64,000 nucleotides of DNA from SZUA-584 sp040768905. Its GTDB lineage: Bacteria; Bacillota; Clostridia; Christensenellales; SZUA-584. Under the pieces are notes generated by a model that had not been told where the DNA came from, did not search any database, and was given only the letters and a program-made list of their open reading frames with translations. This document shows, in pieces, positions 35,674 through 44,253 of the stretch (within the stretch, counting starts at the first letter, position 1; every line of letters begins with the position of its first letter). A program made the position numbers and the translations under genes. The stretch lies in contig JAXGMA010000001.1 of assembly GCA_040768905.1 (NCBI GenBank), forward strand, positions 2,046,001-2,110,000, given 5' to 3'.

Positions 35674-35684
35674 ATTAATCTCCG

Positions 35685-36314
35685 TTATTTTGTTCCGAAA
35701 AGCCTGTCGCCTGCGTCTCCGAGGCCGGGGATGATATAGCCGTGTTCGTTGAGGCACTCATCCACGGAGGCCACAAAGATATCCACATCGCTGTGTGCCT
35801 CCTGTACGGCTTCTATGCCCTCAGGGGCCGCGATCAGGCAAACAAGCTTGATATTGACGACGCCGTGCTTTTTAAGATGCGCAATGGCACCGCAGGCGCT
35901 TCCGCCTGTCGCCAGCATCGGATCCAGCACTATGAAATCACGCCCGGCAACATCGGCAGGCAGTTTGCAGTAATAGTCGACGGGGCAGAGCGTATCCGGA
36001 TCCCTGTACAGGCCGATATGCCCCACTTTGGCAGCCGGCACCAAAGACAGGATGCCGTTCACCATACCAAGGCCGGCGCGCAATATGGGCACGATACCTA
36101 TGGTTTTTCCGGAAATTACCTTTGTTTTGGCCTTTGCCACGGGCGTTTCTATCTCGACCTCTTTCAAAGGCATGTCCCGCGTGACTTCATAAGCCATCAG
36201 CATCGCGATCTCTTCTACAAGCTCGCGGAAATCCTTTGTACCGGTCTTTTTGTCTCTTATCAGCGAAATCTTGTGCTGTATAAGCGGATGGTCAGTCACA
36301 ACCAATTTGCCCAT
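35685..36314 (-). CDS. upp: uracil phosphoribosyltransferase
   Basis: UPRT salvages uracil to UMP using PRPP. The 209 residues begin MGKLVVTDHPLIQHKISLIRDK. The PRPP loop FIVLDPMLATGGSACGAI is near residue 130, and the end GYIIPGLGDAGDRLFGTK is the uracil-binding region. Length is standard. It lies between rpiB and the ATPase genes on the same strand. Confidence 0.97.
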   Translation of the reverse strand: MGKLVVTDHPLIQHKISLIRDKKTGTKDFRELVEEIAMLMAYEVTRDMPLKEVEIETPVAKAKTKVISGKTIGIVPILRAGLGMVNGILSLVPAAKVGHIGLYRDPDTLCPVDYYCKLPADVAGRDFIVLDPMLATGGSACGAIAHLKKHGVVNIKLVCLIAAPEGIEAVQEAHSDVDIFVASVDECLNEHGYIIPGLGDAGDRLFGTK

Positions 36315-36348
36315 TTGCGCCTCCGTGTTCTTAAAAAATGATGCTGCC

Positions 36349-36792
36349 CTATTTGTCTTCCATGCCCATCACTTTAGAAATCCTTTTTCTGTGCCGTTCA
36401 TCACCGGAAAAATCAGTACCTAAAAACGCATCGACGATTTCCAGCGCATGGCCTTGGCCGATGACGCGTTCTCCAAGAGCCATCACATTTGCGTCATTGT
36501 GCGCACGTGTGGCTTTAGCTGAAAAGACATCGCCCAACAGCGCGCAGCGTATGCCGCGCATCTTGTTGGCGGCTATAGACATGCCGATGCCTGTGCCGCA
36601 GACAAGTATGCCGTAATCGGCTTCTCCCGAAAGAACGGCTTTGCAGACCGCCTGCGCATAATCAGGATAATCGCAGGATACTTCGTCATATGTACCGGCA
36701 TCGATGGTTTTTATTCCTTTTTTCTGCAGATGTTCTTCAACGGCTTTCTTAAGAGTTAACCCGCCGTGGTCGCTTCCAAGCGCAATGATCAT
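36349..36792 (-). CDS. rpiB: ribose-5-phosphate isomerase B
   Basis: RpiB interconverts ribose 5-phosphate and ribulose 5-phosphate. The 147 residues begin MIIALGSDHGGLTLKKAVEEHL. The active-site Cys is in YGILVCGTGIGMSIAANK, and DVFSAKATRAHNDANVMALGERVIG is typical. A close relative could be a galactose-6-phosphate isomerase subunit, but no lactose genes are near. It is the first gene of the minus-strand unit, 34 bases before upp, preceded by a good promoter. Confidence 0.93.
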   Translation of the reverse strand: MIIALGSDHGGLTLKKAVEEHLQKKGIKTIDAGTYDEVSCDYPDYAQAVCKAVLSGEADYGILVCGTGIGMSIAANKMRGIRCALLGDVFSAKATRAHNDANVMALGERVIGQGHALEIVDAFLGTDFSGDERHRKRISKVMGMEDK

Positions 36793-36851
36793 TGAACTCG
36801 AACCCCTTTGTGAATGAAAATTTGTTTATTTTGCCTTTGGTTCTTCGAATA

Positions 36852-36880
36852 AGGATACCAAACATGGCTAAAAAAATCAA
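36852..36880 (-). promoter_or_regulatory. promoter of rpiB-upp-V-ATPase unit
   Basis: On the minus strand TTGATT, 17 bases, TATCCT, ending about 60 bases before the rpiB start. It is the only clear promoter upstream of eleven co-oriented genes with short gaps. Confidence 0.5.
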
Positions 36881-36938
36881 CCCAAAGAATATCAAGTTTC
36901 GTTTCTATAAAATGTATCAAACTATGTATAAAAATCTC

Positions 36939-36969
36939 TTGACCTTGCACCAAGTGTAAGGTATACAAT
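36939..36969 (+). promoter_or_regulatory. MerR-type promoter-operator with 19-bp spacer
   Basis: TTGACC and TACAAT are separated by 19 bases rather than 17. The spacer is covered by a dyad, ACCTTGCAC at 36942-36950 and GTGTAAGGT at 36954-36962, matching at eight of nine positions around a CAA centre. This is the classic arrangement for promoters activated by MerR-family proteins through DNA distortion. It lies 25 bases before the MerR start, so autoregulation of the three-gene operon is inferred. Confidence 0.85.
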
Positions 36970-36994
36970 GCAGTTAGAAAAAGCAGGTGAAACT

Positions 36995-37633
36995 ATGAAA
37001 ATCCATGAGGTTGAAAAGATCGTCGGCATCACAAAAAGAAACATTCGCTTTTATGAAAAGCAAGGCTTGCTGCTGCCCGGCCGCGACAACTTAAACGGCT
37101 ACAGGGAATACGGAGCTGATGATATAGCGGCGCTCAAATTCATTAAGCTTTTCCGCAAGCTTGCTGTGCCTATTGATGAGATCCTCAAGATGCAAAAGGG
37201 TGAGCTGACGGCAGAAGATGCCCTTCGAAGGCACCTTATAAAGCTGGAGCGCGAAAGCAAAAATCTTGAGCAGACAAAGCTGCTTTGTGCGCAGATGGCA
37301 AAAAATTGCACTCAAGCGCAAACTGTTGATCCAGATCATTATCTGGCGCAGATCACAGGCATGGAAAAGGAAGGAACACGTTTTCAAGATATCAAAAAGG
37401 ACGAGAAGGCGAAAAGCACAGCCGCTGTCTCTGCCGCGCTTTGCATGATCGTTGTCATGAGCCTTGTTTTCGTGTGGCTGCTCGTTGCTGTGCTGACAGA
37501 GGCTGTTCCGGTTTTGCCCGCGGTGTTATTGCTGCTTTGTCCCGCAGCGGTCATTTTCGGCGTGTTCTTAGCATTAAGACAAAGAATAAAGGAAATAAAA
37601 GGAGGAGAAGAAAATGCTGCTGCTCAATATTGA
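36995..37633 (+). CDS. MerR-family transcriptional regulator with membrane tail
   Basis: A 212-residue protein with an amino MerR winged-helix domain, KIHEVEKIVGITKRNIRFYEKQGLL to GADDIAALKFIKLFRKL (residues 1-65). A coiled coil follows (about 75-115). The carboxy part has two hydrophobic helices (about 145-200: ALCMIVVMSLVFVWLLVAVL and VLPAVLLLLCPAAVIFGVF), so the regulator is probably membrane-tethered, which is unusual but known for some MerR proteins. An AGGTGA site supports this ATG; an earlier one lies inside the -10 box. The effector is unknown. It overlaps the next gene by 20 bases. Confidence 0.87.
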   Translation: MKIHEVEKIVGITKRNIRFYEKQGLLLPGRDNLNGYREYGADDIAALKFIKLFRKLAVPIDEILKMQKGELTAEDALRRHLIKLERESKNLEQTKLLCAQMAKNCTQAQTVDPDHYLAQITGMEKEGTRFQDIKKDEKAKSTAAVSAALCMIVVMSLVFVWLLVAVLTEAVPVLPAVLLLLCPAAVIFGVFLALRQRIKEIKGGEENAAAQY

Positions 37634-37928
37634 CCATATACCGGGCAAAGAAATTGAAGCGGTTGGGCTCGTCAAGGGGAGCGTTGTGCGCTCTAAACAC
37701 TTTGGCAAGGACTTCATGGCCGGAATGAAAACACTTGTCGGCGGTGAGATCAAAAGCTACACTGAGATGCTCAATGAATCGCGCCAGATCGCGGTCAAAC
37801 GCATGGTGGACGAAGCGCAGGAGCTGGGCGCTGATGCCGTCATCAACGTGCGTTATGCCACATCGTCCATGATGCAGAGCGCGGCCGAGGTCATCGCCTA
37901 CGGCACTGCGGTCAAAATCAAGCCGTAA
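37614..37928 (+). CDS. YbjQ-family (DUF74) protein
   Basis: A 104-residue protein with the YbjQ/UPF0145 pattern: a GLVKGSVVRSKHFGKDFMAG opening, MLNESRQIAVKRMVDEAQELGADAVINVRY in the middle and AAEVIAYGTAV at the end. Members form pentameric rings; their role is not established, although heavy-metal binding has been suggested. A GGAGGAG site precedes the ATG within the end of the MerR gene, so translation is coupled. Confidence 0.87.
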   Translation: MLLLNIDHIPGKEIEAVGLVKGSVVRSKHFGKDFMAGMKTLVGGEIKSYTEMLNESRQIAVKRMVDEAQELGADAVINVRYATSSMMQSAAEVIAYGTAVKIKP

Positions 37929-37966
37929 AACATCCTATGCATGGAGAAAAATTCTTGGGAGGGCAT

Positions 37967-38929
37967 ATGAAAAACACAACGTTGAAAAGGATATTCATTT
38001 TTTTGGGGCTGACATTTGCCTTAACGTATGCCTATGCATTTTTTGTGATCGGCAACCTTGTTTTTTTGCCAACGATGGCAGCCTTTTCGGTGCTGCTGGT
38101 CGGTTCTGTGATGCTGATCCCTGCCATTTGCGTCGTTTTAACGCGCATCATCACCAAAGAGGGTTTCCGCGACGCGTGGATACTGCCCAATTTCAAAGGG
38201 CATATCAGGTATTATTTTATCGCCTGGCTGGTGCCTGCCGGGCTGATTCTATTAGGCTCTCTGGCCAATTTTTTGGCCTTCCCGGACAGATTTGATCCGA
38301 ACATGGGTTATCTCGCAGAAGTTTACACGGCGCAGGGGCTGGCCTTTGACCTTGATACGCAAAAGGCCATGATGGTGATCGGGCTCGTTCAGGCGGTGCT
38401 GCTCTCTCCGATACTCAATATCATCACCACCACCGGAGAGGAGTGGGGGTGGCGCGGTTACCTTGTCCCCAAACTTTGCGAAAAGCTCAAGATCCTGCCC
38501 ACACTGCTGATAAGCGGCGTCATTTGGGGCCTTTGGCATGCGCCGTTAATCGCGATCGTCGGGCATAACTACGGATTTGGCTACGCGGGCTACCCTTTTA
38601 CCGGGATTCTCGCGATGTGCCTTTTGAGCATCGCGCTGGGTACGCTTTTTTCGTATGTGTCCTTGAAGACGAGAAGCTGCCTGCCCGCATCGGTCGCGCA
38701 TGGTACGCTCAACGGCCTCGCGGCATTCGGGCTTTATTTTCTGCCGTCTTCGGAAGCGGTGCAGCCGTTTTTAGGCCCTGCGCCCACTGGCATCATCGGC
38801 GGTGCTGGGTTCCTCATCATCATGGCCGTTTTGGCAGTGATGATGACCAGAGACCAGAAAAAAGGTACATTGATCGCGCCTCCAAAGGCGCCGAAAACCG
38901 CCCGCATAGAACAAAACGCCGTATATTGA
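37967..38929 (+). CDS. CPBP-family intramembrane metalloprotease
   Basis: A 320-residue membrane protein with about eight helices. The CAAX-protease/bacteriocin-processing motifs are present: TTGEEWGWRGYLVPKL (EExxxR) near residue 160, and WGLWHAPLI, followed by the third motif region in SVAHGTLNGLAAF. These provide the metal ligands. The protein may process a membrane peptide or give immunity to one; no bacteriocin gene is seen here. A GGGAGG at four-base spacing marks the ATG. It lies third in the MerR operon. Confidence 0.85.
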   Translation: MKNTTLKRIFIFLGLTFALTYAYAFFVIGNLVFLPTMAAFSVLLVGSVMLIPAICVVLTRIITKEGFRDAWILPNFKGHIRYYFIAWLVPAGLILLGSLANFLAFPDRFDPNMGYLAEVYTAQGLAFDLDTQKAMMVIGLVQAVLLSPILNIITTTGEEWGWRGYLVPKLCEKLKILPTLLISGVIWGLWHAPLIAIVGHNYGFGYAGYPFTGILAMCLLSIALGTLFSYVSLKTRSCLPASVAHGTLNGLAAFGLYFLPSSEAVQPFLGPAPTGIIGGAGFLIIMAVLAVMMTRDQKKGTLIAPPKAPKTARIEQNAVY

Positions 38930-38976
38930 CAACACTGCGCCTAAGTCAGCCTTTGGCCTTTTGCTTTGTCGCGCTC

Positions 38977-39005
38977 TTTACTTTTCTGTATGGGGTGATT
39001 ATACT
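38977..39005 (+). promoter_or_regulatory. promoter of glutamate-5-kinase-like gene
   Basis: TTTACT, 17 bases, TATACT, with the expected start about 45 bases before the TTG start codon of the following gene. The boxes differ from consensus by two bases and one base respectively. Confidence 0.6.
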
Positions 39006-39057
39006 ATATACGACTATATAAGCCGCCGTCTTGGCTGCTTCTAGGAGAGATGGATTA

Positions 39058-39882
39058 TTGGAAAGCGGTTACAGCATCGTTGTCAAAATAGGCTCCATGG
39101 CGCTCGTGCGCGATGACGGAGATATCGATTATAATATATTTTCACGGCTCGGCAGCGCGCTGCGCCCGGGCATGCTTCTTGTGAGCTCCGGCGCGACCGA
39201 GATCGGGCGTATTGACTACATCAAGCGTCACGGCGGCGAGCTTTGCGGCGATATGGAAGACATCAAAACCGACTATTCGGCGCAGGGCCAGGCGATACTC
39301 ATGGCCAATTACCGAAAGTTCATCAGCTCGTGTTATTCGGTACGGCAGGTGCTCGTTGAGCACAGCCATTTCAATGATGCAGAAAAAAAAGAACATATTT
39401 ATAAGCTGCTGATGCGCGCGCCGCAGCAGGGCGCGATACCCATCATCAACTATAACGATCCCGTCTCGAGCGAAGAAAACCGCAAGATGGAGCTTAGGAA
39501 AATAGGCAACGGCGGGCGCAAGGTGGTCGAGTGCGTGGACAACGATGAGACGGCAGCGGTCGTCGCCATGCTTGTGCGCGCCCAAACGCTTGTCATCCTC
39601 ACCTCCGTGGACGGCATTTATGAAGACCCTGCCGACCCTTCAACGCTGATACGCAGGATCAGCGCCAAAACGCCGGCCGCACTCAAAGAAAAAGTACAGG
39701 AGGTCACGCTCTGTTGCAACGGTGCTTCACGCGCGGGGGCACAGGGCGCAGGCGCCAAGCTTTTGTATTCGCTCGGCCCGGCAATGGCCGGCACGCAAGT
39801 GTTCATAGCGCATGCGGGCAAACAAATTGACGATATCATCTCTGGCAAGGCACAAAGCACGCATATCTTTTTGAACCAGTGA
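39058..39882 (+). CDS. amino acid kinase-family protein, glutamate-5-kinase-like
   Basis: A 274-residue amino acid kinase-fold protein. It has SIVVKIGSMALV at the start, LLVSSGATEIGRI for phosphate binding, and IPIINYNDPVSSEE and VDNDETAAVVAMLVRAQTLVILTSVDGIYEDP, all in the order seen in glutamate 5-kinase ProB. The carboxy-terminal PUA domain of ProB is absent, and no proA or proC is near. It may therefore phosphorylate glutamate or some other carboxylate. The start is TTG with an AGGAGA at ten-base spacing; an earlier TTG nine codons upstream contains that site within its frame. A bidirectional terminator follows. Confidence 0.72.
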   Translation: MESGYSIVVKIGSMALVRDDGDIDYNIFSRLGSALRPGMLLVSSGATEIGRIDYIKRHGGELCGDMEDIKTDYSAQGQAILMANYRKFISSCYSVRQVLVEHSHFNDAEKKEHIYKLLMRAPQQGAIPIINYNDPVSSEENRKMELRKIGNGGRKVVECVDNDETAAVVAMLVRAQTLVILTSVDGIYEDPADPSTLIRRISAKTPAALKEKVQEVTLCCNGASRAGAQGAGAKLLYSLGPAMAGTQVFIAHAGKQIDDIISGKAQSTHIFLNQ

Positions 39883-39925
39883 TTTTTTAGCAGCGTTTGC
39901 CGCTGTAGGTCCTTGGCAATGATAT

Positions 39926-39951
39926 AAAAAAAGCCGCAAGGCTTTTTTTTT
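39926..39951 (+). terminator. bidirectional terminator between convergent genes
   Basis: AAAAAAAGCC and GGCTTTTTTT form a ten-base stem with a GCAA tetraloop and long T runs on both strands. It should end the kinase-like gene from the left and purL from the right. Confidence 0.88.
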
Positions 39952-40043
39952 GTTTAACATTTGTAGGCTCCTAAAAAGTGATGGGCAGCGCCTCTGCAAA
40001 CTGAGGCACTTAGCCTCTCAACGGACAACTCCCTTGTTTCTCC

Positions 40044-43000
40044 TTAAAGAAAGTATCTTACGCCGCTCTCGAATATCCGCTGGTCTTTTTCGCCCGGTAT
40101 ATTGCAAAGCGTGTTTTTGGTGAAGCGCTCGCTGTGCGCCATCTTTCCGAAAATCCGGCCGTCCGGCGATAAAAGACCCTCGACTGCGAAAAGCGAACCG
40201 TTTGGATTGCCTTGTCCCATCGTGGGTATGCCGTCCGCGTCCACATACTGCGTCGCGATCCTGCCTGTATCGAGCAGCGCCTGCGCCTCGTCAAGCGATG
40301 CGCAGAAACGCCCTTCGCCGTGCGATACCGCCACGGTATGAATATTGCCCACGCTGCACAGCGAGAGCCAGGGCGAAGCGTTGGAAGAAATACGGGTGCG
40401 CACTGTTCTTGAGACGTGGCGTCCGATGTGGTTGAACGTCAGCGTCGGGCTATCGTCACGCATGGCGCGGATCTGTCCGTACGGCACGAGCCCGAGTTTG
40501 ATCAGCGCCTGAAAGCCGTTGCAGATGCCAAGGATCAGGCCGTCGCGGTCCAGCAGGTTCTGAACCGCTTCCGCCACGCGCGGCTCGCGCACCACCGCAG
40601 CGATAAATTTACCGGAGCCGTCCGGTTCGTCGCCGCCCGAAAAGCCGCCCGGAAAGAAGAGTATCTGGCTGTTTGCGATACGATTTGCAAGCATGTCCAT
40701 GCTGTCTGCGATATCGGCGGCGCTCAAATTTCTGATCACGAATGTGTCTGCGATGCCGCCTGCGCGTTCTATGGCGTTTGCTGAATCGTATTCGCAGTTG
40801 GTGCCCGGGAAAACTGGGATAACCACGCGCGGCTGCGCTTTTACACCTGCATATATATGCACGGTTTTGGCGTAAAACGGCTTGTCGGGTGCGTCTTTTT
40901 CCGCAGTGCCCGCACTTATGGGATAAACACGGCTCAAGCTTTCTTCATAGACGCCGCGCAGCTTATCAAGTGAAACCGCTTCTGTCCCAAGTTTGATGGT
41001 ATCGCCGCCTGTACGTCCGATGTATTCAAAATCCAGGCCGTCGCCCTCTAGGATGATATCTCCGTAAGCCTTGGATGTAAAATCATTCAAGCAGTGTGAT
41101 TCAAGGACAGCGCCTATGCCGTTGCCAAGTGCCATTTTAGCGGCCGCCGCAAGAACACCTCCGCGTTCCACTGCGCATGCCGACAATACTTTGCCTTCCG
41201 AAATACCCGCAAGCACTCTGTAAAACACCTTTTTGATGCTCTCAAAACACGGCATGCCGTTTTCGGCACGGCTTATTTTTGCCCGGTAAATGCTGCTGCC
41301 CGCCTTTTTGAATTCGGGTGATATCACGGCATCCGCTTTCTGCGTGCACAAAGCGAAAGACACAAGCGTCGGCGGCACATGTAGGTCTTCAAACGTGCCC
41401 GACATCGAATCCTTGCCGCCTATGGCCGGCGTCCCTAAGTGTCGCTGCGCATGCCACGCGCCCAGCAGCGCCGCAAGCGGCTTGCCCCAGCTTTCTTTGC
41501 TGCCCATCCTCTCAAAATACTCTTGAAGCGTGAGCCATGCGCGGCGCGTATCGCCGCCAGCCGCTGCGAGCTTGGCGAGCGAAAGCACCACAGCATTGAC
41601 AGCCCCGATAAATGGGTTTTTTTCTGAGAGATACGGGTCGAAGCCATAAGCAAACAGCGTAGCCGTATCGCACTGCCCGTCCGCCGCGATCTTGGCTGCC
41701 ATCGCCTGCATGGGCGTCAGCTGGTTTGCTCCGCCCAGAGGCATCATCACGCTCGATGCGCCTATGGTGGAATCAAACATCTCGGTCAACCCCTTTTTGG
41801 AGCAGATGTTAAGGTCTCCGAGCATCGCATTCAGGCGGTCTTCAAGCCCGCCCGAGAACGGCTCATCCAGAAGGCCGCTTGTTTGAAGCCCCGATACATG
41901 TGCTTTTGCCGTGGCCGTCGCGCCGTTGGTATCAAGGAAAGCGCGCTTGAGGGAAACAACTGGGCTTCCGCGCCAGATAAGTTCCATCCTTCCCGCGTCG
42001 GTCACGTCCGCCACCTTCGCCGCATGCAGATTTTCCTGTGCCGCAAGAGAAAGCACGGCTTTAAGATCCGCAGGGTCGATAACGACAGCCATGCGCTCCT
42101 GGCTTTCGGATATGGCAAGCTCAACGCCCGAGAGGCCTTCGTACTTCTTGCGCACAAGGTCAAGGTTTACCCGCACGCCGTCCGCCAGCTCTCCTATCGC
42201 CACGCAAACGCCGCCAGCACCAAAATCGTTGCAGCGCTTGATGCGGCGCGAAAAATCAGAGTTGCGGAAAAGCCGCTGCAGCTTGCGCTCTGTCAGCGGA
42301 TCACCTTTTTGCACCTCCGCACCGCAGGTATCGATAGACTGCATATCATGCGCCTTGGATGAGCCCGTGGCGCCGCCGCAGCCGTCTCGGCCGGTCGCGC
42401 CGCCCAGCAGCAATATGATGTCACCGGGTCTGGGCGTTTCGCGCACCACGTTTTCGGCGGGCGCTGCACCGATGACCGCGCCAATTTCCATGCGTTTGGC
42501 TTTGTAGCCCGGATGATAGATCTCATCCACAAGCCCCGTGGCAAGCCCAATCTGGTTGCCGTACGACGAATAGCCCGCCGCTGCGTCGCGGCAAATCTTG
42601 CGCTGCGGCAGCTTGCCGGGCATGGTGTCTGCAATGGATTCACGCGGGTCTGCGCTGCCCGTGACACGCATGGCGTGATACACGTAACTGCGCCCCGAGA
42701 GTGGGTCGCGTATGGCGCCGCCAAGGCATGTGGCCGCGCCGCCGAAAGGCTCGATTTCCGTCGGATGGTTGTGCGTTTCGTTCTTGAACATAATAAGGTA
42801 GTCGCGCTCACGCCCATCCACGATCACTTTCTGGCGTATCGAGCAGGCGTTGATCTCATCGGATTCATCAAAATCCGCCATCAGGCCCTTCTTTTTGGCT
42901 TCCCTCGCGTACAGCGTGGCGATATCCATGAGGCATATGTCCTTTTTAAGTCCGCCGTATACCGCTTTGCGCGCCTCAAGGTATTCAGCATACACGTTTT

Positions 43001-43742
43001 TCACATCCCCGGCTGTCATATCGAATGAAACGTCTTCCAGCCTGGTTAAAAACGTGGTGTGCCGGCAGTGGTCCGACCAGTAGGTGTCGATCACGCGGAT
43101 CTCTGCGAGTGTCGGGTCACGACGTTCATCATCGCGAAAATAGGCCTGAACAAATTCTATATCCTCAATGCTCATCGCGAGGCCGTATTCGGCAAGAAAA
43201 CCTCCAAGCCCGTCTTCGTCGAGACCACAAAAGCCGTCGAGCACAGGCACCGGCAGCGGTTCCGGCAGCTTTTCCGCCAGCGTTTGCGGAAGCTGTGCCG
43301 AAGCTTCGCGCGAATCCACAGGGTTGATCACATACTTTTTGATGTCCCGGGCATCTTCTTCACTTGCGCCGCTCAATACATACACATTGGCACATTTGAC
43401 GGTCGGGCGCGCACACAGCACGGCCAGTTCGGTGCATTGCGCAGCGCTGTCGGCACGCTGGTCGTACTGGCCGGGCAAAAACTCGACAGCAAAAACGATA
43501 TCGCCTTGCTGCGTTTCAAAGCTGCCGTGGCAGACGGTATCTGCCGCAGGCTCTGAAAACACTGTCCCTACAGCGGCATCAAAGCTTGCATCGTCCATCC
43601 CTTCAATATCATAGCGGATCAGCATCCGCACGTTTTTCAAGTGCTTTTTGCCAAGCGTCGAGCGAAAATCGGCCAGCGCCCTCTTGGCTGCAATATCAAA
43701 GCCGTCCTTTTTTTCTACGAAGACCCTTCGTACCCGTGCCAT
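40044..43742 (-). CDS. purL: phosphoribosylformylglycinamidine synthase, single-chain
   Basis: FGAM synthase converts FGAR, glutamine and ATP to FGAM in purine synthesis. The 1232-residue protein is the large one-chain form. It has an amino PurS-like region, then the synthetase domain with TYWSDHCRHTTFLT, FKNETHNHPTEIEPFGGAATCLGG and a second AIRS-like half. The carboxy glutamine amidotransferase domain has LILGICNGFQALIKLG (nucleophile Cys) and HGEGRF. Clostridia often have this form. No other pur genes are adjacent. Confidence 0.97.
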   Translation of the reverse strand: MARVRRVFVEKKDGFDIAAKRALADFRSTLGKKHLKNVRMLIRYDIEGMDDASFDAAVGTVFSEPAADTVCHGSFETQQGDIVFAVEFLPGQYDQRADSAAQCTELAVLCARPTVKCANVYVLSGASEEDARDIKKYVINPVDSREASAQLPQTLAEKLPEPLPVPVLDGFCGLDEDGLGGFLAEYGLAMSIEDIEFVQAYFRDDERRDPTLAEIRVIDTYWSDHCRHTTFLTRLEDVSFDMTAGDVKNVYAEYLEARKAVYGGLKKDICLMDIATLYAREAKKKGLMADFDESDEINACSIRQKVIVDGRERDYLIMFKNETHNHPTEIEPFGGAATCLGGAIRDPLSGRSYVYHAMRVTGSADPRESIADTMPGKLPQRKICRDAAAGYSSYGNQIGLATGLVDEIYHPGYKAKRMEIGAVIGAAPAENVVRETPRPGDIILLLGGATGRDGCGGATGSSKAHDMQSIDTCGAEVQKGDPLTERKLQRLFRNSDFSRRIKRCNDFGAGGVCVAIGELADGVRVNLDLVRKKYEGLSGVELAISESQERMAVVIDPADLKAVLSLAAQENLHAAKVADVTDAGRMELIWRGSPVVSLKRAFLDTNGATATAKAHVSGLQTSGLLDEPFSGGLEDRLNAMLGDLNICSKKGLTEMFDSTIGASSVMMPLGGANQLTPMQAMAAKIAADGQCDTATLFAYGFDPYLSEKNPFIGAVNAVVLSLAKLAAAGGDTRRAWLTLQEYFERMGSKESWGKPLAALLGAWHAQRHLGTPAIGGKDSMSGTFEDLHVPPTLVSFALCTQKADAVISPEFKKAGSSIYRAKISRAENGMPCFESIKKVFYRVLAGISEGKVLSACAVERGGVLAAAAKMALGNGIGAVLESHCLNDFTSKAYGDIILEGDGLDFEYIGRTGGDTIKLGTEAVSLDKLRGVYEESLSRVYPISAGTAEKDAPDKPFYAKTVHIYAGVKAQPRVVIPVFPGTNCEYDSANAIERAGGIADTFVIRNLSAADIADSMDMLANRIANSQILFFPGGFSGGDEPDGSGKFIAAVVREPRVAEAVQNLLDRDGLILGICNGFQALIKLGLVPYGQIRAMRDDSPTLTFNHIGRHVSRTVRTRISSNASPWLSLCSVGNIHTVAVSHGEGRFCASLDEAQALLDTGRIATQYVDADGIPTMGQGNPNGSLFAVEGLLSPDGRIFGKMAHSERFTKNTLCNIPGEKDQRIFESGVRYFL

Positions 43743-43781
43743 CTTTTTCTCCTTTTTGCATGCCGCCGGTTATTCAAAACA

Positions 43782-43810
43782 AGTATAGCCGTTTTTTTCC
43801 GCGCGTGCAA
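43782..43810 (-). promoter_or_regulatory. possible promoter of purL
   Basis: On the minus strand TTGCAC, 17 bases, TATACT, about 40 bases before the ATG. An AGGAG ribosome site lies between. No purine riboswitch is visible in this short leader. Confidence 0.45.
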
Positions 43811-43883
43811 TACAGCCAGCGCAGACATCTGTTCTTGCGGTTTTTAAGGCTGATCATGAAAGCATCCGGCTGATAAATTTTGC

Positions 43884-43912
43884 TTTTAAAATCGTTGGTT
43901 TTAGACTATAAT
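43884..43912 (+). promoter_or_regulatory. possible promoter of remB-gyrB-gyrA
   Basis: A perfect TATAAT at 43907-43912 lies in an AT-rich stretch, with TTTTAA 17 bases upstream as a poor -35. It is about 70 bases before the GTG of the RemB-like gene. Confidence 0.45.
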
Positions 43913-43983
43913 ATATATTATATTGAAGAATTAATATGTTTAAGCTTGCAGCGGGCAGCTTATAAAGACGGAGGGCAAAGAAA

Positions 43984-44229
43984 GTGCTTCATATCGGCAA
44001 AGACGCCATGGTGCCGCTCAAAGATGTCATTTTGATACTTGATTATAAAGAAGCAATGACAAACGATGACACCAACAAATTCTTAAAAAAGCTCGGCGAC
44101 AGCGCTCACAGGATCTATCTCGAAAAGTACAATATCAAATCCGTGGTTGTTGCACAGTTTTTGAGCAAGTATTTTATTTACTATTCCCCTATTTCGCCCG
44201 CAACGCTCTATAAACGTTCACAAAAATAA
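43984..44229 (+). CDS. remB: DUF370 protein, RemB-like
   Basis: An 81-residue protein beginning LHIGKDAMVPLKDVILILDY, the DUF370 pattern found in the Bacillus biofilm regulators RemA and RemB. RemB (YaaB) in Bacillus lies directly upstream of gyrB, as here. The start is GTG with a GGAGG at nine-base spacing. The carboxy half is a little longer than in RemA, ending with YSPISPATLYKRSQK. A DNA-binding role is inferred from family only. Confidence 0.85.
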   Translation: MLHIGKDAMVPLKDVILILDYKEAMTNDDTNKFLKKLGDSAHRIYLEKYNIKSVVVAQFLSKYFIYYSPISPATLYKRSQK

Positions 44230-44253
44230 TTTAAATAAGCTTAGGAGAAAGCT

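Noticed and set aside
36349..36792. Galactose-6-phosphate isomerase LacB instead of RpiB
   Set aside because: No lacA or tagatose pathway genes are near, and motifs fit RpiB.
37614..37928. YbjQ-like gene as an out-of-frame shadow of the MerR gene end
   Set aside because: The overlap is only 20 bases, a strong GGAGGAG is present, and the product matches a family.
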